64,000 nt of DNA from Acinetobacter kanungonis. Lineage in GTDB: Bacteria; Pseudomonadota; Gammaproteobacteria; Pseudomonadales; Moraxellaceae. Location of the stretch: positions 1 through 64,000 of the forward strand of contig NZ_JAACKC010000005.1 of the NCBI RefSeq assembly GCF_009939195.1. Reading direction: 5' to 3'. The notes beneath the pieces are model-generated. The model searched no databases. It was not told where the DNA came from and was given only the letters and a program-made list of their open reading frames with translations. Made by a program: the position numbers and the translations under genes. Positions 43,665 to 53,969 of this stretch are shown here, piece after piece (within the stretch, counting starts at the first letter, position 1; each line of letters opens with the position of its first letter).

Positions 43665-44204
43665 ATGACATCAGAATTGACTTTCCGTAAAGCATCAATA
43701 GATGATATTTCACAATTACTGGATTTAATTAATCGGGCTTATCGTGAACAAACAGCTCGAAGCTGGACAAATGAGGCTGAGCTTGTTGCAGGCTTAAGAA
43801 TTGATGAACAGCAATTACGACAGGCATTCGCGAATCAAGACTTCCATTTGTATGTTGCTGAAATGAGCCATGAGCACTCAAGTTCAGCAATCGTGGCGTG
43901 TATTGGTTTGAGTTTTAATCTTAATGAAGTTGAAATTGGAACTTTCAGTGTAGACCCGAGTTTGCAAAATACCGGAATTGGTAAAACCACACTTTCTTTT
44001 GGAGAAGAACAGGCACTTTTGATTCAGCCGAATCTTGAAGCATATGTCATGTATGTATTGGATGTACGCACTGAGTTAGTTGCCTATTATCAGCGTCGGG
44101 TTTATCAGCTCACTGAACTTAAAATTCCATATCCTATAGAAGCGAATGTGGGTCAGCCATTAAGACCTATTGAGTTACAGCACATCCTTAAAACCATTCG
44201 ATAA
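43665..44204 (+). CDS. GNAT N-acetyltransferase
   Basis: A 179-residue GNAT-fold protein. LTFRKASIDDISQLLDLINRAYREQ is the N-terminal part, and the acetyl-CoA region is EIGTFSVDPSLQNTGIGKTTLSFGEEQAL. The typical Q/R-x-x-G-x-G/A loop reads QNTGIGK. The substrate is unknown. It is monocistronic between two terminators. Confidence 0.88.
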   Translation: MTSELTFRKASIDDISQLLDLINRAYREQTARSWTNEAELVAGLRIDEQQLRQAFANQDFHLYVAEMSHEHSSSAIVACIGLSFNLNEVEIGTFSVDPSLQNTGIGKTTLSFGEEQALLIQPNLEAYVMYVLDVRTELVAYYQRRVYQLTELKIPYPIEANVGQPLRPIELQHILKTIR

Positions 44205-44215
44205 GCCATGATATT

Positions 44216-44243
44216 AAAAAAGCCCTCATCAAGAGGGCTTTTT
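44216..44243. terminator. bidirectional terminator between GNAT and cyd operon
   Basis: AAAAAAGCCCTC with ATCAA loop and GAGGGCTTTTTA. It serves the GNAT gene and the convergent cyd operon. Confidence 0.88.
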
Positions 44244-44245
44244 AG

Positions 44246-44545
44246 TTAGGCGAGGAACCAAGTGTAATATCCCCATAGCATCAGGGGCCAAGCAATGAAA
44301 GGGCTGAATAGCCACTTCCAGAGCCAGAAGCGTGGAATAAAGCCGACGCCGTAAATAAAACCACCTGAGATGCCAATCATGATAAACATCATGGCACGGT
44401 GACTATATTCACCGTTGGCATCCAGCATTGCACTTGGATGAACCAGCAAAACTGCAGCCAGAGGCAATGCCAACAAAAAGGACACTGCCATGACCAGTTT
44501 ATTTGGTTTTTTTGGCTGTTCTGTTGTCATTGCTACTTCTGTCAT
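44246..44545 (-). CDS. ybgE: cyd operon protein YbgE
   Basis: A 99-residue protein with three hydrophobic segments and the YbgE-type C-terminal FIPRFWLWKWLFSPFIAWPLMLWGYYTWF. It is encoded last in cydA-cydB-cydX-ybgE. YbgE is associated with cytochrome bd oxidase; its role is unclear. Three nucleotides separate it from cydX, and a GAGGA Shine-Dalgarno within cydX serves the ATG. Confidence 0.88.
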   Translation of the reverse strand: MTEVAMTTEQPKKPNKLVMAVSFLLALPLAAVLLVHPSAMLDANGEYSHRAMMFIMIGISGGFIYGVGFIPRFWLWKWLFSPFIAWPLMLWGYYTWFLA

Positions 44546-44548
44546 GGT

Positions 44549-44650
44549 TTATTCCTCATCTAAATCTTGATGATGTTCGATATACAGGGCACTGAGTACA
44601 CCAGCAAAGCATGCCATCAAAATACCGAGAATCCATGCAAAATACCACAT
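44549..44650 (-). CDS. cydX: cytochrome bd-I small subunit CydX
   Basis: A 33-residue single-span protein, MWYFAWILGILMACFAGV and then LSALYIEHHQDLDEE. The N-terminal MWYFAWILG with a short acidic tail is the CydX/YbgT signature. It lies 23 nt downstream of the cydB stop and just before ybgE, the standard position. CydX stabilises the CydAB haem centres. The gene is too short for ordinary ORF thresholds and would be easy to miss. Confidence 0.95.
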   Translation of the reverse strand: MWYFAWILGILMACFAGVLSALYIEHHQDLDEE

Positions 44651-44673
44651 AATTTATTCTCCTAAGCATTGCC

Positions 44674-45819
44674 TTAGTAAAGGCTATGTGAATTCTCTTG
44701 AATATGTTTCTTGGTAATAACGCCCCACATTTTGTAGTAACACCAAGTGGTATAACCCAAGATAATTGGTACGAAAATACATGCAGCAACAGTCATTACA
44801 GTCAGTGTAGTTTGGCTAGATACCGCATCCCACATGGTTAAGCTTGCAACAGGGTTGATGCTTGAAGGCATAAGGAATGGGAATAACGCGAAACCAGCAG
44901 TTAAGATTGCACCGATAATTGAGCAAGAAGTTCCAAGGAATGATAAGCCTGCTTTATTTTGACCTGCAGCGAGAATCACAATGAGAGCACCTAAAATCGC
45001 AAGAACTGGCGCAACAATTGTAATTGGATAAGTGCTGTAGTTATTCATCCAGCCTGGGTTAGCATTTGTCAGTACTTCTTTTGCTAAAGGATTGGCTACA
45101 CCATTGGTATCAAACGGAGTTACTAAGGTATAACCCTGAATACCACCGAAGTATAACCATGCACCTGCTGCTAGGAAGCAGACGAGGAATACAATGCCCA
45201 TTAACTGTGTTGCTTTCGCGGAACGCTTTCTTAAATCACCATCAGTACGAAGCATCAGCCATGCACCACCATGCGCACAAAGCATGGATAAACTTACAAT
45301 ACCGCACACTAAAGCAAATGGATTAAGTAGGGCAAAGAAGCTGCCTGTATAAGTTGAACGAACAGTTTCATCTAAAGTAAACGGTACGCCCAAGAACATA
45401 TTGCCAAATGCCACACCAAAGACTAGCGCAGGAACAGCACCACCGACACATAGACCCCAGTCCCAAGACGTGCGCCATTTGGTGTTTTCAAGTTTAGATC
45501 GGTAGTCGAAGCCTACTGGCCGTAAGAATAAGGCAAATAAGACCAATAACAGCGCCCAGTACATTCCTGAGAAGGCAGTTGCATAAACCATTGGCCATGC
45601 AGCAAATAATGCACCACCCGCGGTAATAAACCAGACTTGGTTACCATCCCAGTGTGGAGCAATCGTATTGATTGCTGCACGACGTTCTTCATCATTCTTG
45701 CCTACGAATGGCATGATTGCCATTGAGCCCATATCGAAACCATCGGTGAGGGCAAAGCCAATCAGTAAGACACCAACCAACACCCACCAAATAATTTTGA
45801 GAAGTTCATATTCGATCAT
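44674..45819 (-). CDS. cydB: cytochrome d ubiquinol oxidase subunit II
   Basis: A 381-residue subunit with about nine membrane helices: [61 protein letters not shown], and the C-terminal [13 protein letters not shown]. It is the non-haem partner of CydA in cytochrome bd oxidase. The start overlaps the cydA stop by 4 nt (ATGA). Confidence 0.96.
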   Translation of the reverse strand: MIEYELLKIIWWVLVGVLLIGFALTDGFDMGSMAIMPFVGKNDEERRAAINTIAPHWDGNQVWFITAGGALFAAWPMVYATAFSGMYWALLLVLFALFLRPVGFDYRSKLENTKWRTSWDWGLCVGGAVPALVFGVAFGNMFLGVPFTLDETVRSTYTGSFFALLNPFALVCGIVSLSMLCAHGGAWLMLRTDGDLRKRSAKATQLMGIVFLVCFLAAGAWLYFGGIQGYTLVTPFDTNGVANPLAKEVLTNANPGWMNNYSTYPITIVAPVLAILGALIVILAAGQNKAGLSFLGTSCSIIGAILTAGFALFPFLMPSSINPVASLTMWDAVSSQTTLTVMTVAACIFVPIILGYTTWCYYKMWGVITKKHIQENSHSLY

Positions 45820-47405
45820 GATTGAGCCTCCCCAACAGAGTTATCTTGAGCAGCATTTTTTTCGAAGTGATATTTGCCAGTATGGAGTGCACTTGGACCA
45901 AGGCGAGAGAACTTAATCATCAAGTACATTTCAATAATCAGAAGTACTGTGTAGAACACGGCCAATGCTGTGATAGAACCCCAAATGTCAGCAGTTGAAA
46001 GTGTAGAAGCAGACAAGTGAGTTGGTAATACTTCACCAATTGTCCAAGGTTGACGACCTACTTCAGCTACATACCAGCCTGTTTGTGCTGCAATCCAAGG
46101 AAGCGGTAAAGCAAATAATGCGAATTTAAGTAACCAAGGTTTGTTTTCAGCATTACGTTTAGCCACAGCAAAAGTTGCCAAAACGAACAGCAATAACATT
46201 AAGAAACCAGAAGCCACCATTGCACGGAATGCCCAGAACAAACTTGGTACATGCGGAATAGTGTCTAAAGCTGCAGATTTGATTTGATCTTCAGAAGCAT
46301 CTACAACGTTTGGTGTGTATTTTTTCAAGAGTAGACCGTAGCCTAAATCTTTTTGCGTGTGTTCAAAAGCGGCTTTCAGTTCAGGAGATGTGTCACCTGC
46401 ACGAAGTTTCTCAAGTTGAGAGTATGCAACCATACCATTACGAATACGTTCTTCATGTTGAACTAAAAGGTCTTTAATACCAGTTACTTCTTTTGTTGTA
46501 GAACGTGTTGCAATGATCCCCATGACATATGGAACTTTAATTGCATAGTCAGTGGTCATGGTTTCTTTGTTTGGAATACCGAACAAAGTAAATGGTGCTG
46601 GTGCAGGGTGTGTATCCCATTCTGCTTCAATTGCAGCAAGTTTGGTTTTTTGAACATCACCTAACTCGTAGCCAGATTCATCACCGAGTAAAATAACAGA
46701 GAGTGTTGATGCCAAGCCGAAGATTGCAGCAATGGCAAAAGAACGGCGAGCAAATGGCACATCACGTTTTTTCAGTAGGTAATAACTTGAGATGGCTAAT
46801 ACAAAGATAGCGCCAGTCACATAACCTGCAGAAACGGTGTGTACAAATTTAACTTGGGCAACAGGGTTGAAAATCAACGCGCCGAAATCTACCAATTCCA
46901 TACGCATGGTTTCGTAGTTAAATTTGGAACCGACAGGATTTTGCATCCAGCCGTTTGCAACCAAAATCCAGAGGGCGGACATATTTGAACCCAGTGCAAC
47001 CAGCCATGTCACAGCTAAATGTTGTACTTTGGAGAGTCTATCCCAGCCGAAAAAGAATAAACCAATAAAGGTTGATTCAAGGAAGAAAGCCATTAAGCCT
47101 TCAATCGCCAGTGGTGCACCAAAAATATCGCCTACATAGTGCGAATAGTATGCCCAGTTTGTACCGAACTGGAATTCCATGGTCAAACCAGTAGTCACCC
47201 CGAGTGCGAAGTTAATACCGAAGAGTTTCCCCCAGAATTTAGTCATGTCTTTATAAATTTCTTTGCCAGAAATGACGTACGTCGTTTCCATAATGGCAAG
47301 AATAAAAGCTAGACCAAGAGTAAGTGGAACAAAAATAAAGTGATACATCGCGGTCATTGCAAATTGGAACCGCGAAAGATCGACCACGCTTTCAGAAATC
47401 ATCAA
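45816..47405 (-). CDS. cydA: cytochrome d ubiquinol oxidase subunit I
   Basis: A 529-residue haem subunit of quinol oxidase bd. [23 protein letters not shown] carries the conserved His near residue 22, [23 protein letters not shown] is another core block, the Q-loop region is near 250-330, and [10 protein letters not shown] and [11 protein letters not shown] are near the end. It oxidises quinol and reduces oxygen at high affinity. Overlaps cydP by 4 nt. Two Met codons in tandem open the frame. Confidence 0.97.
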   Translation of the reverse strand: MMISESVVDLSRFQFAMTAMYHFIFVPLTLGLAFILAIMETTYVISGKEIYKDMTKFWGKLFGINFALGVTTGLTMEFQFGTNWAYYSHYVGDIFGAPLAIEGLMAFFLESTFIGLFFFGWDRLSKVQHLAVTWLVALGSNMSALWILVANGWMQNPVGSKFNYETMRMELVDFGALIFNPVAQVKFVHTVSAGYVTGAIFVLAISSYYLLKKRDVPFARRSFAIAAIFGLASTLSVILLGDESGYELGDVQKTKLAAIEAEWDTHPAPAPFTLFGIPNKETMTTDYAIKVPYVMGIIATRSTTKEVTGIKDLLVQHEERIRNGMVAYSQLEKLRAGDTSPELKAAFEHTQKDLGYGLLLKKYTPNVVDASEDQIKSAALDTIPHVPSLFWAFRAMVASGFLMLLLFVLATFAVAKRNAENKPWLLKFALFALPLPWIAAQTGWYVAEVGRQPWTIGEVLPTHLSASTLSTADIWGSITALAVFYTVLLIIEMYLMIKFSRLGPSALHTGKYHFEKNAAQDNSVGEAQS

Positions 47406-47593
47406 CGTGTCTCCTTGATTTGGGAAGGACTGCCAGCAATACGCTCAGCAACTTGATTGTCAAAGTTTTTGGGAATAGTCGGTGCATCAAACCAGATATG
47501 TTTAATCGTGAGTAAGATAACGACCTTAATTATTAATATGATCGTTATTTCACGAACTAGACGTTGGTTAGAATCTTTTGGAACTAAGCTCAT
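47402..47593 (-). CDS. cydP: cytochrome oxidase putative small subunit CydP
   Basis: A 63-residue protein with one membrane span, [22 protein letters not shown], and a short DAPTIPK tail, matching the CydP type of bd-oxidase accessory peptide, which is encoded upstream of cydA. The stop overlaps the cydA start by 4 nt. It is the first gene of the operon, so the promoter must lie in the 700-bp region upstream. The function within the complex is not established. Confidence 0.75.
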   Translation of the reverse strand: MSLVPKDSNQRLVREITIILIIKVVILLTIKHIWFDAPTIPKNFDNQVAERIAGSPSQIKETR

Positions 47594-48292
47594 ACGAATA
47601 AGCCTGTTTTTGAAACTTACTGTGTATTATTAAACAAATTTATACAAAAAATAAATAGGGAATACACTTAAAATAAAAATATATTATTAAGTGTATTTAA
47701 AACAATAAGTTGTAATCAAAAATGATGTTTTTTATTCTAAATTTTTCATTAAATAAACCTGACTAAAACACTTATATTTAAATAAGATAAAATCCGACAA
47801 AAATACTTATATTTAAAAAATATAAAACCAAGTGTTTTAGTCTATTTAAAAATAGACCAATAAGTAAACTGGAGCATAAAGATCGGATTTAAATTTTGCT
47901 GATTTTTTGATTCTCATGTTATTTATTGTTGATTAATAAATATACACATGATTGATTGAGGTAGGGAAGGCTTATTTGTAAATTTTTATATCACTGCTGA
48001 GAAATCAGATGTTGGGAATGTGTTCACACTGCGCAGATGAACAAAATCTAGAAATACGAGGACTTAAATGGGAGATGAATCTTGGAATTGAAGAAAACAA
48101 AATTTATTGCAAATAACATTTGAATAGAAAGAAAGATGACGAGTGAGACTGTTCTCAGTCAATCCTGATGTGAATTTATGATCCAGTCTTAAATGTGAGC
48201 TGCGCTTTATTTTAAAGTTGTGAGCTAGTGGATTAGCTGCAAGTGTTTAGGGAATTCATCCAATCTAAAGAGACAGCACATATGCTAGTGGA
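47594..48292. other. 700-bp gene-free AT-rich region with inverted repeats
   Basis: No convincing gene. Features seen are AATACACTTAA / TTAAGTGTATT (47661-47671 / 47687-47697), GACTAAAACACTT / AAGTGTTTTAGTC (47761-47773 / 47830-47842), the perfect palindrome GTCTATTT-AA-AAATAGAC (47840-47857), and two direct copies of ACTTATATTTAAA (near 47770 and 47804). ACACTT occurs four times in either orientation. This lies upstream of cydP and likely contains its promoter, with the yqiJ-like operon ending on the other side. Confidence 0.65.
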
Positions 48293-48922
48293 TTATTTGT
48301 TCATATCGCTAGAGAACAATTGATTCGATTTTGAAATCTTTTTTGCTATGTAGTGCGAGTGCTTGATTCGAATCAGAATAATCTGTGACTGGAATTCAAG
48401 TTCACCAAATTCAGGCTCGACTTGTACATAGTGTAATTGACCATATTCATCTCGAACACGTGCTTGTGCAGAGAAACCTGGTCGTGCGTTTCCACTCGAA
48501 ATTGTTGCCAGTCTACCTAGTAAATTGGCTTGAAGTTGGATTTGTTTAGGTCGAATCACCTGATCCAAACAATGAATCATAAAAACCGTGAAAAAAATTG
48601 CAATAATTAGCGCAGGTAAGATCACGTAATATGCAGGCAAGAATTTTTCTTGTTGTGCGAAATAGCTGAACTGGAGGAAGTAGCCAGAAAAGCTAAAATT
48701 CATCAGTAAGAAAACGAGGATAAGAATTTTAGAAAACTTAACGCTGAGGAGTGGTGCTTCAGCAATTTTTTGCGGAATGATACGTTTGAAAAACTGACTT
48801 GGACGAATCTTTAGAAAATAGCCCACGGTTTCCACCATGCTGAGCAATACAAGGGCAAATAAACTTAAATGAAACGGCATTAAATTTATGTCATGTAATA
48901 GCTCAAGCATGGCAAATTCCAT
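48293..48922 (-). CDS. YqiJ-like OB-fold membrane protein
   Basis: A 209-residue protein with an N-terminal membrane half (helices near 15-35, 65-85, 95-120) and a C-terminal OB-fold domain with the block LLGRLATISSGNARPGFSAQARVRDEYGQLHYVQVEPE. This is the pattern of the YqiJ family, which usually partners a flotillin-like YqiK; none is encoded next to it here. The gene starts 3 nt after the Rieske stop (alternative ATG 12 nt inside with better GGA spacing), so it is in the same operon. Confidence 0.7.
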   Translation of the reverse strand: MEFAMLELLHDINLMPFHLSLFALVLLSMVETVGYFLKIRPSQFFKRIIPQKIAEAPLLSVKFSKILILVFLLMNFSFSGYFLQFSYFAQQEKFLPAYYVILPALIIAIFFTVFMIHCLDQVIRPKQIQLQANLLGRLATISSGNARPGFSAQARVRDEYGQLHYVQVEPEFGELEFQSQIILIRIKHSHYIAKKISKSNQLFSSDMNK

Positions 48923-48925
48923 CGA

Positions 48926-49249
48926 TTATTCAGGCAGGTAGATTCCGCCATCAGAATGCACAGTTATCTCGACCTTTTCAAGTGATTGACCTTGGCAAGG
49001 ACCAGAAATACATTCACCTGTTTCCACCTCAAAGAGTGCACCATGGGTAGAGCATTCAATGAATTCTTGATCACGGTCTAAAAACTGATTTTCAAGAAAC
49101 TCAAGTTCAACTTGTAAATGTGGACAGACATTCTGATAGGCAAAAAAAGCGCCATCACGTTGCGTAATAAAAATCGTATCACCATTTGGCGTTTCAAAAG
49201 CACGTGCTTCACGCTCAGGAATGTCTTCGGTCATACAGATTTTATGCAT
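48926..49249 (-). CDS. Rieske 2Fe-2S protein
   Basis: 107 residues from MHKICMTEDIPER. The Rieske ligands are in CPHLQVELEF and CSTHGALFEVETG (C-x-H ... C-x2-H), so a small ferredoxin-like or NirD-like electron carrier. The ATG overlaps the PfkB stop as TAATG, with AAGGA at proper spacing, so coupling is likely. A partner oxygenase or reductase is not in this window. Confidence 0.85.
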   Translation of the reverse strand: MHKICMTEDIPEREARAFETPNGDTIFITQRDGAFFAYQNVCPHLQVELEFLENQFLDRDQEFIECSTHGALFEVETGECISGPCQGQSLEKVEITVHSDGGIYLPE

Positions 49250-50256
49250 TAGGCACATTCCTTCTTTTGAAAGTTTGCAAGCAATTGCGCATAGTCTTGA
49301 TTAGCCAAGCGTGGACCAAACTGAGAAACCACTTCACTTGAAATCAAGATGGCTAATTCGGCTGCGGTTTGTAAACTTTGACCTTGATTCAATGCATATA
49401 AGAAAGAACCCGCAAATGCATCGCCAGCACCATTGGCATCAACAGCAGTGACTGCGCGACCAGGTACACGAATAGTTTCTTGATCAGATGAAATGACTGC
49501 ACCTTCAGCACTTAGTGTAATTACAACGTACTGACTGAGTAGCTTTAATTTTGCCAATGCATCTTCAACTATGGTGGTTTCGGTGTACATCATGGCTTCT
49601 TGCTGATTACAGAAAAGTAAATCTACACCATCATCTAACAGTTCATTTAAGCCTTCACGCGCGTATTGCACCATGGCTGGATCAGACAGTGTTAATGCAA
49701 TTTTGACACCATTTGCACGTGCAATTTCACGAGCCTGTTTGACTGCTTGGCGCGCGGTCGCACTAGTAGACAAATAACCTTCAATATAAAGCCACTCAGC
49801 AGTTTTCAACGGTTCAAAGTCAATTTGTTCTGCAGAAAGTTCTGCGGTAATGCCTAAATAGGTTTGCATGGTACGTTCTGAGTCAGGGCTAACCAAAACC
49901 ATACATGTGCCTGTTACACCTTCACTGACCGATTTCGCTGTGGTTTGAATGCCGGCATCATTTAAACCATCGAGGTAGATTTTACCGAGTTCGTCATGAC
50001 CTACGCGGCAGCCATAAAATGCTGTACCACCGAGAGCACTAAATGCAACCGTGGTATTGGCAGCAGAACCACCTGAAGCTTGACCTTTATACACTTCAGA
50101 CTGTTGCAGTTGAGCATATAAGTTAGCTTGTTGATCACCATCAGTCAGTTGCATGGTTCCTTTTTGCAGATTGTGTTGCGTAAGAAATTCATCAGAAACT
50201 TTAAATTCTTGGTCAATCAGCGCATTACCAATTGCAAAAAGATCAACAGAGCTCAT
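49249..50256 (-). CDS. PfkB-family sugar/nucleoside kinase
   Basis: A 335-residue ribokinase-type kinase. Substrate-binding GQASGGSAANTTVAFSALGG near the N-terminus, and the PfkB C-terminal signature VDANGAGDAFAGSFLYAL with the catalytic Asp. Acinetobacter proteins of this type are often labelled adenosine kinase, but the substrate is not proven by the sequence. It is the first gene of the three-gene operon with the Rieske and YqiJ-like genes. Confidence 0.88.
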   Translation of the reverse strand: MSSVDLFAIGNALIDQEFKVSDEFLTQHNLQKGTMQLTDGDQQANLYAQLQQSEVYKGQASGGSAANTTVAFSALGGTAFYGCRVGHDELGKIYLDGLNDAGIQTTAKSVSEGVTGTCMVLVSPDSERTMQTYLGITAELSAEQIDFEPLKTAEWLYIEGYLSTSATARQAVKQAREIARANGVKIALTLSDPAMVQYAREGLNELLDDGVDLLFCNQQEAMMYTETTIVEDALAKLKLLSQYVVITLSAEGAVISSDQETIRVPGRAVTAVDANGAGDAFAGSFLYALNQGQSLQTAAELAILISSEVVSQFGPRLANQDYAQLLANFQKKECA

Positions 50257-50404
50257 GTCGTTCAGTCACATCTAAAAATAAAACACTAAGTTTACACCAA
50301 TGCTCAGGATTGCAGAAGTTTTGTGAATAAAATTCAAGATTATGCCTAATTGATTGTGTTTTATTGTTTAATAGGCAAAACCAGTGTTAGGTAACAGATA
50401 GAAA

Positions 50405-50854
50405 ATGGAACTCATCATTAAAGAAGCTGAACAATTACCCGCTCAAATTGAGACTTTACTCAAGCTGGCAAATAAAGAAGGAGTAAATGTTGTTCAGCGT
50501 CTCATTGACGAATATGCAAGTGGTCAAAATCGGTTTCAAGATGAAGGTGAGTTTTTTTTAATTGCATACGATGGTGATAAGTTAATTGGTTGTGGTGGTT
50601 TAAATCAGCAACGCGAAGAAGAAGGGCAAAAAAGTCGCATTGGGCGAGTGCGTCGTTTTTATGTGCATCCCAAATATCGACGTCATGGTGTCGGCAAAGA
50701 CTTATTGGCTTTTCTGGAAACAAAAGCCAAGCCTAATTTTTCAGCACTTTGCTTACAAACAGATACACGTTTGGCGGCAGATTTCTATCAAAAGCAGAAC
50801 TATGTTTGGGTTGAAAATAATCCGAGCTATAACTACTTTAAATATTTAATCTAG
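50405..50854 (+). CDS. GNAT N-acetyltransferase
   Basis: A 149-residue GNAT protein with IGRVRRFYVHPKYRRHGVGKDLLAFLE, which contains the Q/R-x-x-G-x-G/A acetyl-CoA loop (RRHGVG). GCGGLNQQ precedes it. The substrate is not known. It faces away from the PfkB gene with a 148-bp spacer. Confidence 0.88.
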   Translation: MELIIKEAEQLPAQIETLLKLANKEGVNVVQRLIDEYASGQNRFQDEGEFFLIAYDGDKLIGCGGLNQQREEEGQKSRIGRVRRFYVHPKYRRHGVGKDLLAFLETKAKPNFSALCLQTDTRLAADFYQKQNYVWVENNPSYNYFKYLI

Positions 50855-51007
50855 TTTTCAAATATTTAGCTTAATTTGTGCAATACGCAGTCTATTGCTG
50901 TGTGTTGTTTCTGACCTGAATAAAATACTCGGGTTTATACGTGAATTATGGCTCAAACTAAAGCTATAATCATTTCAGTTTTATTTAAAAGATTATTAGG
51001 AGCGCAC

Positions 51008-53947
51008 ATGACTGTAGATGTCACTGAAACCCTTTCTCAAACAGTACATCCAGCGTTTCAGTTGATTCGTCAACACCATGTTGAAGCCTTAGATATTTTA
51101 GTGACTGAGTATCAGCATAAAGTGACTGGTGCCATCCACTATCATCTTGCAACCAATCATGATGAAAATGTGTTTTTGGTGGCTTTCCGTACCCAGCCCA
51201 TGGACTCAAAAGGCGAAGCGCATATTTTAGAGCACACGGCATTATGTGGTTCTGAAAAATTCCCCGTGCGTGATCCGTTCTTCTTAATGATCCGTCGTTC
51301 ATTAAATACCTTTATGAATGCGTTTACTGCGGCAGACTGGACGGCATATCCATTTGCAACGCAGAACAAGAAAGATTTCCAAAACTTGCTTGAAGTGTAT
51401 TTAGATGCCGCATTTGCAGCCAATCTGAATCCATTAGATTTTGCTCAAGAAGGTATTCGTATTGAGCTTGAAAATGATGTCCCTGTATATAAAGGTGTAG
51501 TCTTCAATGAAATGAAAGGTGCAATGAGTTCACCTTCAGACCAGCTTTATCATCAACTGGCGCATCATTTGTTCCCAAAGACGACCTACCACTACAATTC
51601 AGGTGGTGATCCGAAGGATATTCCAGACTTAACTTACGATGAGTTAGTCGATTTCTATAAATCACATTACCATCCAAGTAATGCGGTATTTATGACGTTT
51701 GGTAGTCAATCTGCATTTGAATTACAAGAACAGTTTGAAAGTTTAGCATTATCTAAATTTGGTAAGGGCGAAACTTTATATTCTAAACCTGAACATCGTT
51801 TAGCTGAGCCAGTGACTGTGACCGAGTCTTATGCAGTCGATGCAGAAGATTTGAAAGATAAGACCTATCACATTATTTCTTGGTTATTGCCACAAGCCAG
51901 TGATATCAAACTGCGTTTAGGTATGCGTTTGGTTGAAGGTGTCTTACTTGAGAACTCAGCATCTCCTTTACGTCACTATTTAGAAACTTGTGGTTATGCA
52001 CAATCGACGGGTCCAATTATGGGTGTGGATGATTCTAACTTTGAAATGACGTTCTTTTGCGGTGTGCAGGGTTCAAATCCTGAACATGCAGAAACTTTCA
52101 AACAAGGTGTATTTAAAGTTCTTCAAGATGTAGCCTCTAAACCAATTGATTCAGCTTTGGTTGATGCAATTTTGCATCAAATTGAATTGCATCAGCGTGA
52201 AATCAATGGTGATGGTATGCCGTATGGTTTAAGTCTGATTTTGAATGGCTTAAGTAGTGCAATTCACCATAGTGACCCAATCCATGTCTGGGATGTAGAC
52301 ACCGCGATGGAGCAAGTCAAAGAAGAATTGCAAGACCCGATGTGGCTTTCAAATCTGATTCAAGAGCATTTGATTGATAATCCACATCGTGTGCAAATGA
52401 CCTTGGTGCCTGATGCAACCAAATCTGCAAAAGAAACACAAGCAGAAAAAGATCGTTTGGCTGCGATTGGCGAGCAATTAACTGAAGCACAAAAAGCTGA
52501 AATTATTGCGCAAACCGAAGCATTAAAAGTCCGTCAAGATACGCCTGATGATTTGAATCTTTTGCCGAAAGTGGGCTTGGAAGATGTACCTGCTGAATTG
52601 CCGATTGTACAAGGACAATTGCGTGAAATTATCAGCAATGGTTTGGATACTCCATTGAATTTGTATCATGCGGGTACCAACGGCATTTACTATCAACAAG
52701 TCTTGATTCAAATTCCGGATGAAATTGTACAATCACCGTACTTCAACTTATTGTCTATCTTGCTTGGTGAAGTGGGTGCAGGTGAGTACGATTATTTAGA
52801 ACTGCAACAATTACAAACTGCTGTGAGCGGTGGTTTGGGCATGGGTGCATCACTACGTTCTAAAGTGGATGACAAACAGAAGATCAGTGCTTGGTTGACA
52901 TTAACCACAAAATCTTTGGTGCATAACTTAGAAGCCATTCGCTTGCTTAAGATCGCTTTTGAACAACTACGTTTTGACGAAAAAGACCGTATTGTTGAGT
53001 TGCTACAACAGCGTAAAACACGTTGGCAGTCGCGCTTGTCTGGTTCAGGACATAGTTATGCTATGCAGATCGCATCGCGTCAGCACAGTGCTTTAGCGTT
53101 GCGTGACTATAACAACACAGGTTTGGGTGCACTGAACTGGTTGGGTGAGCTAGTATCAAAAATTGAATCGAATGAAGATGCTTATAACCATCTGATTGCT
53201 GAGTTGCAGTTGATTCATCGCAAGTTGTTACAGGCACCGAAGCAATTCTTGTTGGTGTGTGAAGAGCATCAAACTGATCGTCTGTTAGAAGAGATTCAAA
53301 CAGTATGGGACAAGCTTGCTGTGGATAAAACCCGACAAACACTTACGCTTGTCACCCCAGAAGTGAAGTCTCAAGATCAGGCATGGTTGATTCAAGCCAA
53401 TGTACAATTCTGTGCATCTGCTTATCCTGCGGTGGATGTTGCGCATGCCGATGCTGCACCGCTGATGGTATTGGCTGCGTATTTACGTAATGGTTTCTTG
53501 CATAGTGCGATCCGTGAAAAAGGTGGTGCTTATGGTGGTGGCGCAAGTTATGACGGTAATGCTTGTTCGTTCCGTTTCTATAGTTACCGTGACCCACGCT
53601 TAGCAGAAACGTTTAATGATTTTGAAGCCAGTGTGACATGGTTATTAAATGCTGAACAGCAACCCCACCAGTTGGAAGAAGCGATTTTAGGTCTCATTGC
53701 CTCAATGGATAAGCCTGGTTCGCCAGCAGGTGAAGCAATTACCGGATGTTATGCATTGTTACATGCACGTACGCCAGCATTCCGCAAGCAATTGCGTGAA
53801 CGTTTACTTGCTGTAACGCTGGAAGATTTAAAACGCGTTGCGGAACAGTATTTGCTTAATCAAACTGCCAATAAAGCTGTAGTTGCACCAATGGCGAAAA
53901 AAGAAGAGTTGTCGGCATTGGGCTTCGAGATTTATCAAGTGAATTAA
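51008..53947 (+). CDS. M16C-type peptidase, presequence-protease family
   Basis: 979 residues from MTVDVTETLSQTVHPAF, with the inverted zinc motif HILEHTALCGS (HxxEH) near residue 80 and the downstream conserved Glu region GVVFNEMKGAMSSP. The C-terminal inactive half and the hinge fit the PreP/pitrilysin M16C fold. It would degrade peptides in the periplasm or cytoplasm; no signal peptide is clear. AGGAG lies 6 nt before the ATG. Confidence 0.92.
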   Translation: MTVDVTETLSQTVHPAFQLIRQHHVEALDILVTEYQHKVTGAIHYHLATNHDENVFLVAFRTQPMDSKGEAHILEHTALCGSEKFPVRDPFFLMIRRSLNTFMNAFTAADWTAYPFATQNKKDFQNLLEVYLDAAFAANLNPLDFAQEGIRIELENDVPVYKGVVFNEMKGAMSSPSDQLYHQLAHHLFPKTTYHYNSGGDPKDIPDLTYDELVDFYKSHYHPSNAVFMTFGSQSAFELQEQFESLALSKFGKGETLYSKPEHRLAEPVTVTESYAVDAEDLKDKTYHIISWLLPQASDIKLRLGMRLVEGVLLENSASPLRHYLETCGYAQSTGPIMGVDDSNFEMTFFCGVQGSNPEHAETFKQGVFKVLQDVASKPIDSALVDAILHQIELHQREINGDGMPYGLSLILNGLSSAIHHSDPIHVWDVDTAMEQVKEELQDPMWLSNLIQEHLIDNPHRVQMTLVPDATKSAKETQAEKDRLAAIGEQLTEAQKAEIIAQTEALKVRQDTPDDLNLLPKVGLEDVPAELPIVQGQLREIISNGLDTPLNLYHAGTNGIYYQQVLIQIPDEIVQSPYFNLLSILLGEVGAGEYDYLELQQLQTAVSGGLGMGASLRSKVDDKQKISAWLTLTTKSLVHNLEAIRLLKIAFEQLRFDEKDRIVELLQQRKTRWQSRLSGSGHSYAMQIASRQHSALALRDYNNTGLGALNWLGELVSKIESNEDAYNHLIAELQLIHRKLLQAPKQFLLVCEEHQTDRLLEEIQTVWDKLAVDKTRQTLTLVTPEVKSQDQAWLIQANVQFCASAYPAVDVAHADAAPLMVLAAYLRNGFLHSAIREKGGAYGGGASYDGNACSFRFYSYRDPRLAETFNDFEASVTWLLNAEQQPHQLEEAILGLIASMDKPGSPAGEAITGCYALLHARTPAFRKQLRERLLAVTLEDLKRVAEQYLLNQTANKAVVAPMAKKEELSALGFEIYQVN

Positions 53948-53969
53948 TACAATAAGAAAAGAGGTGTCT

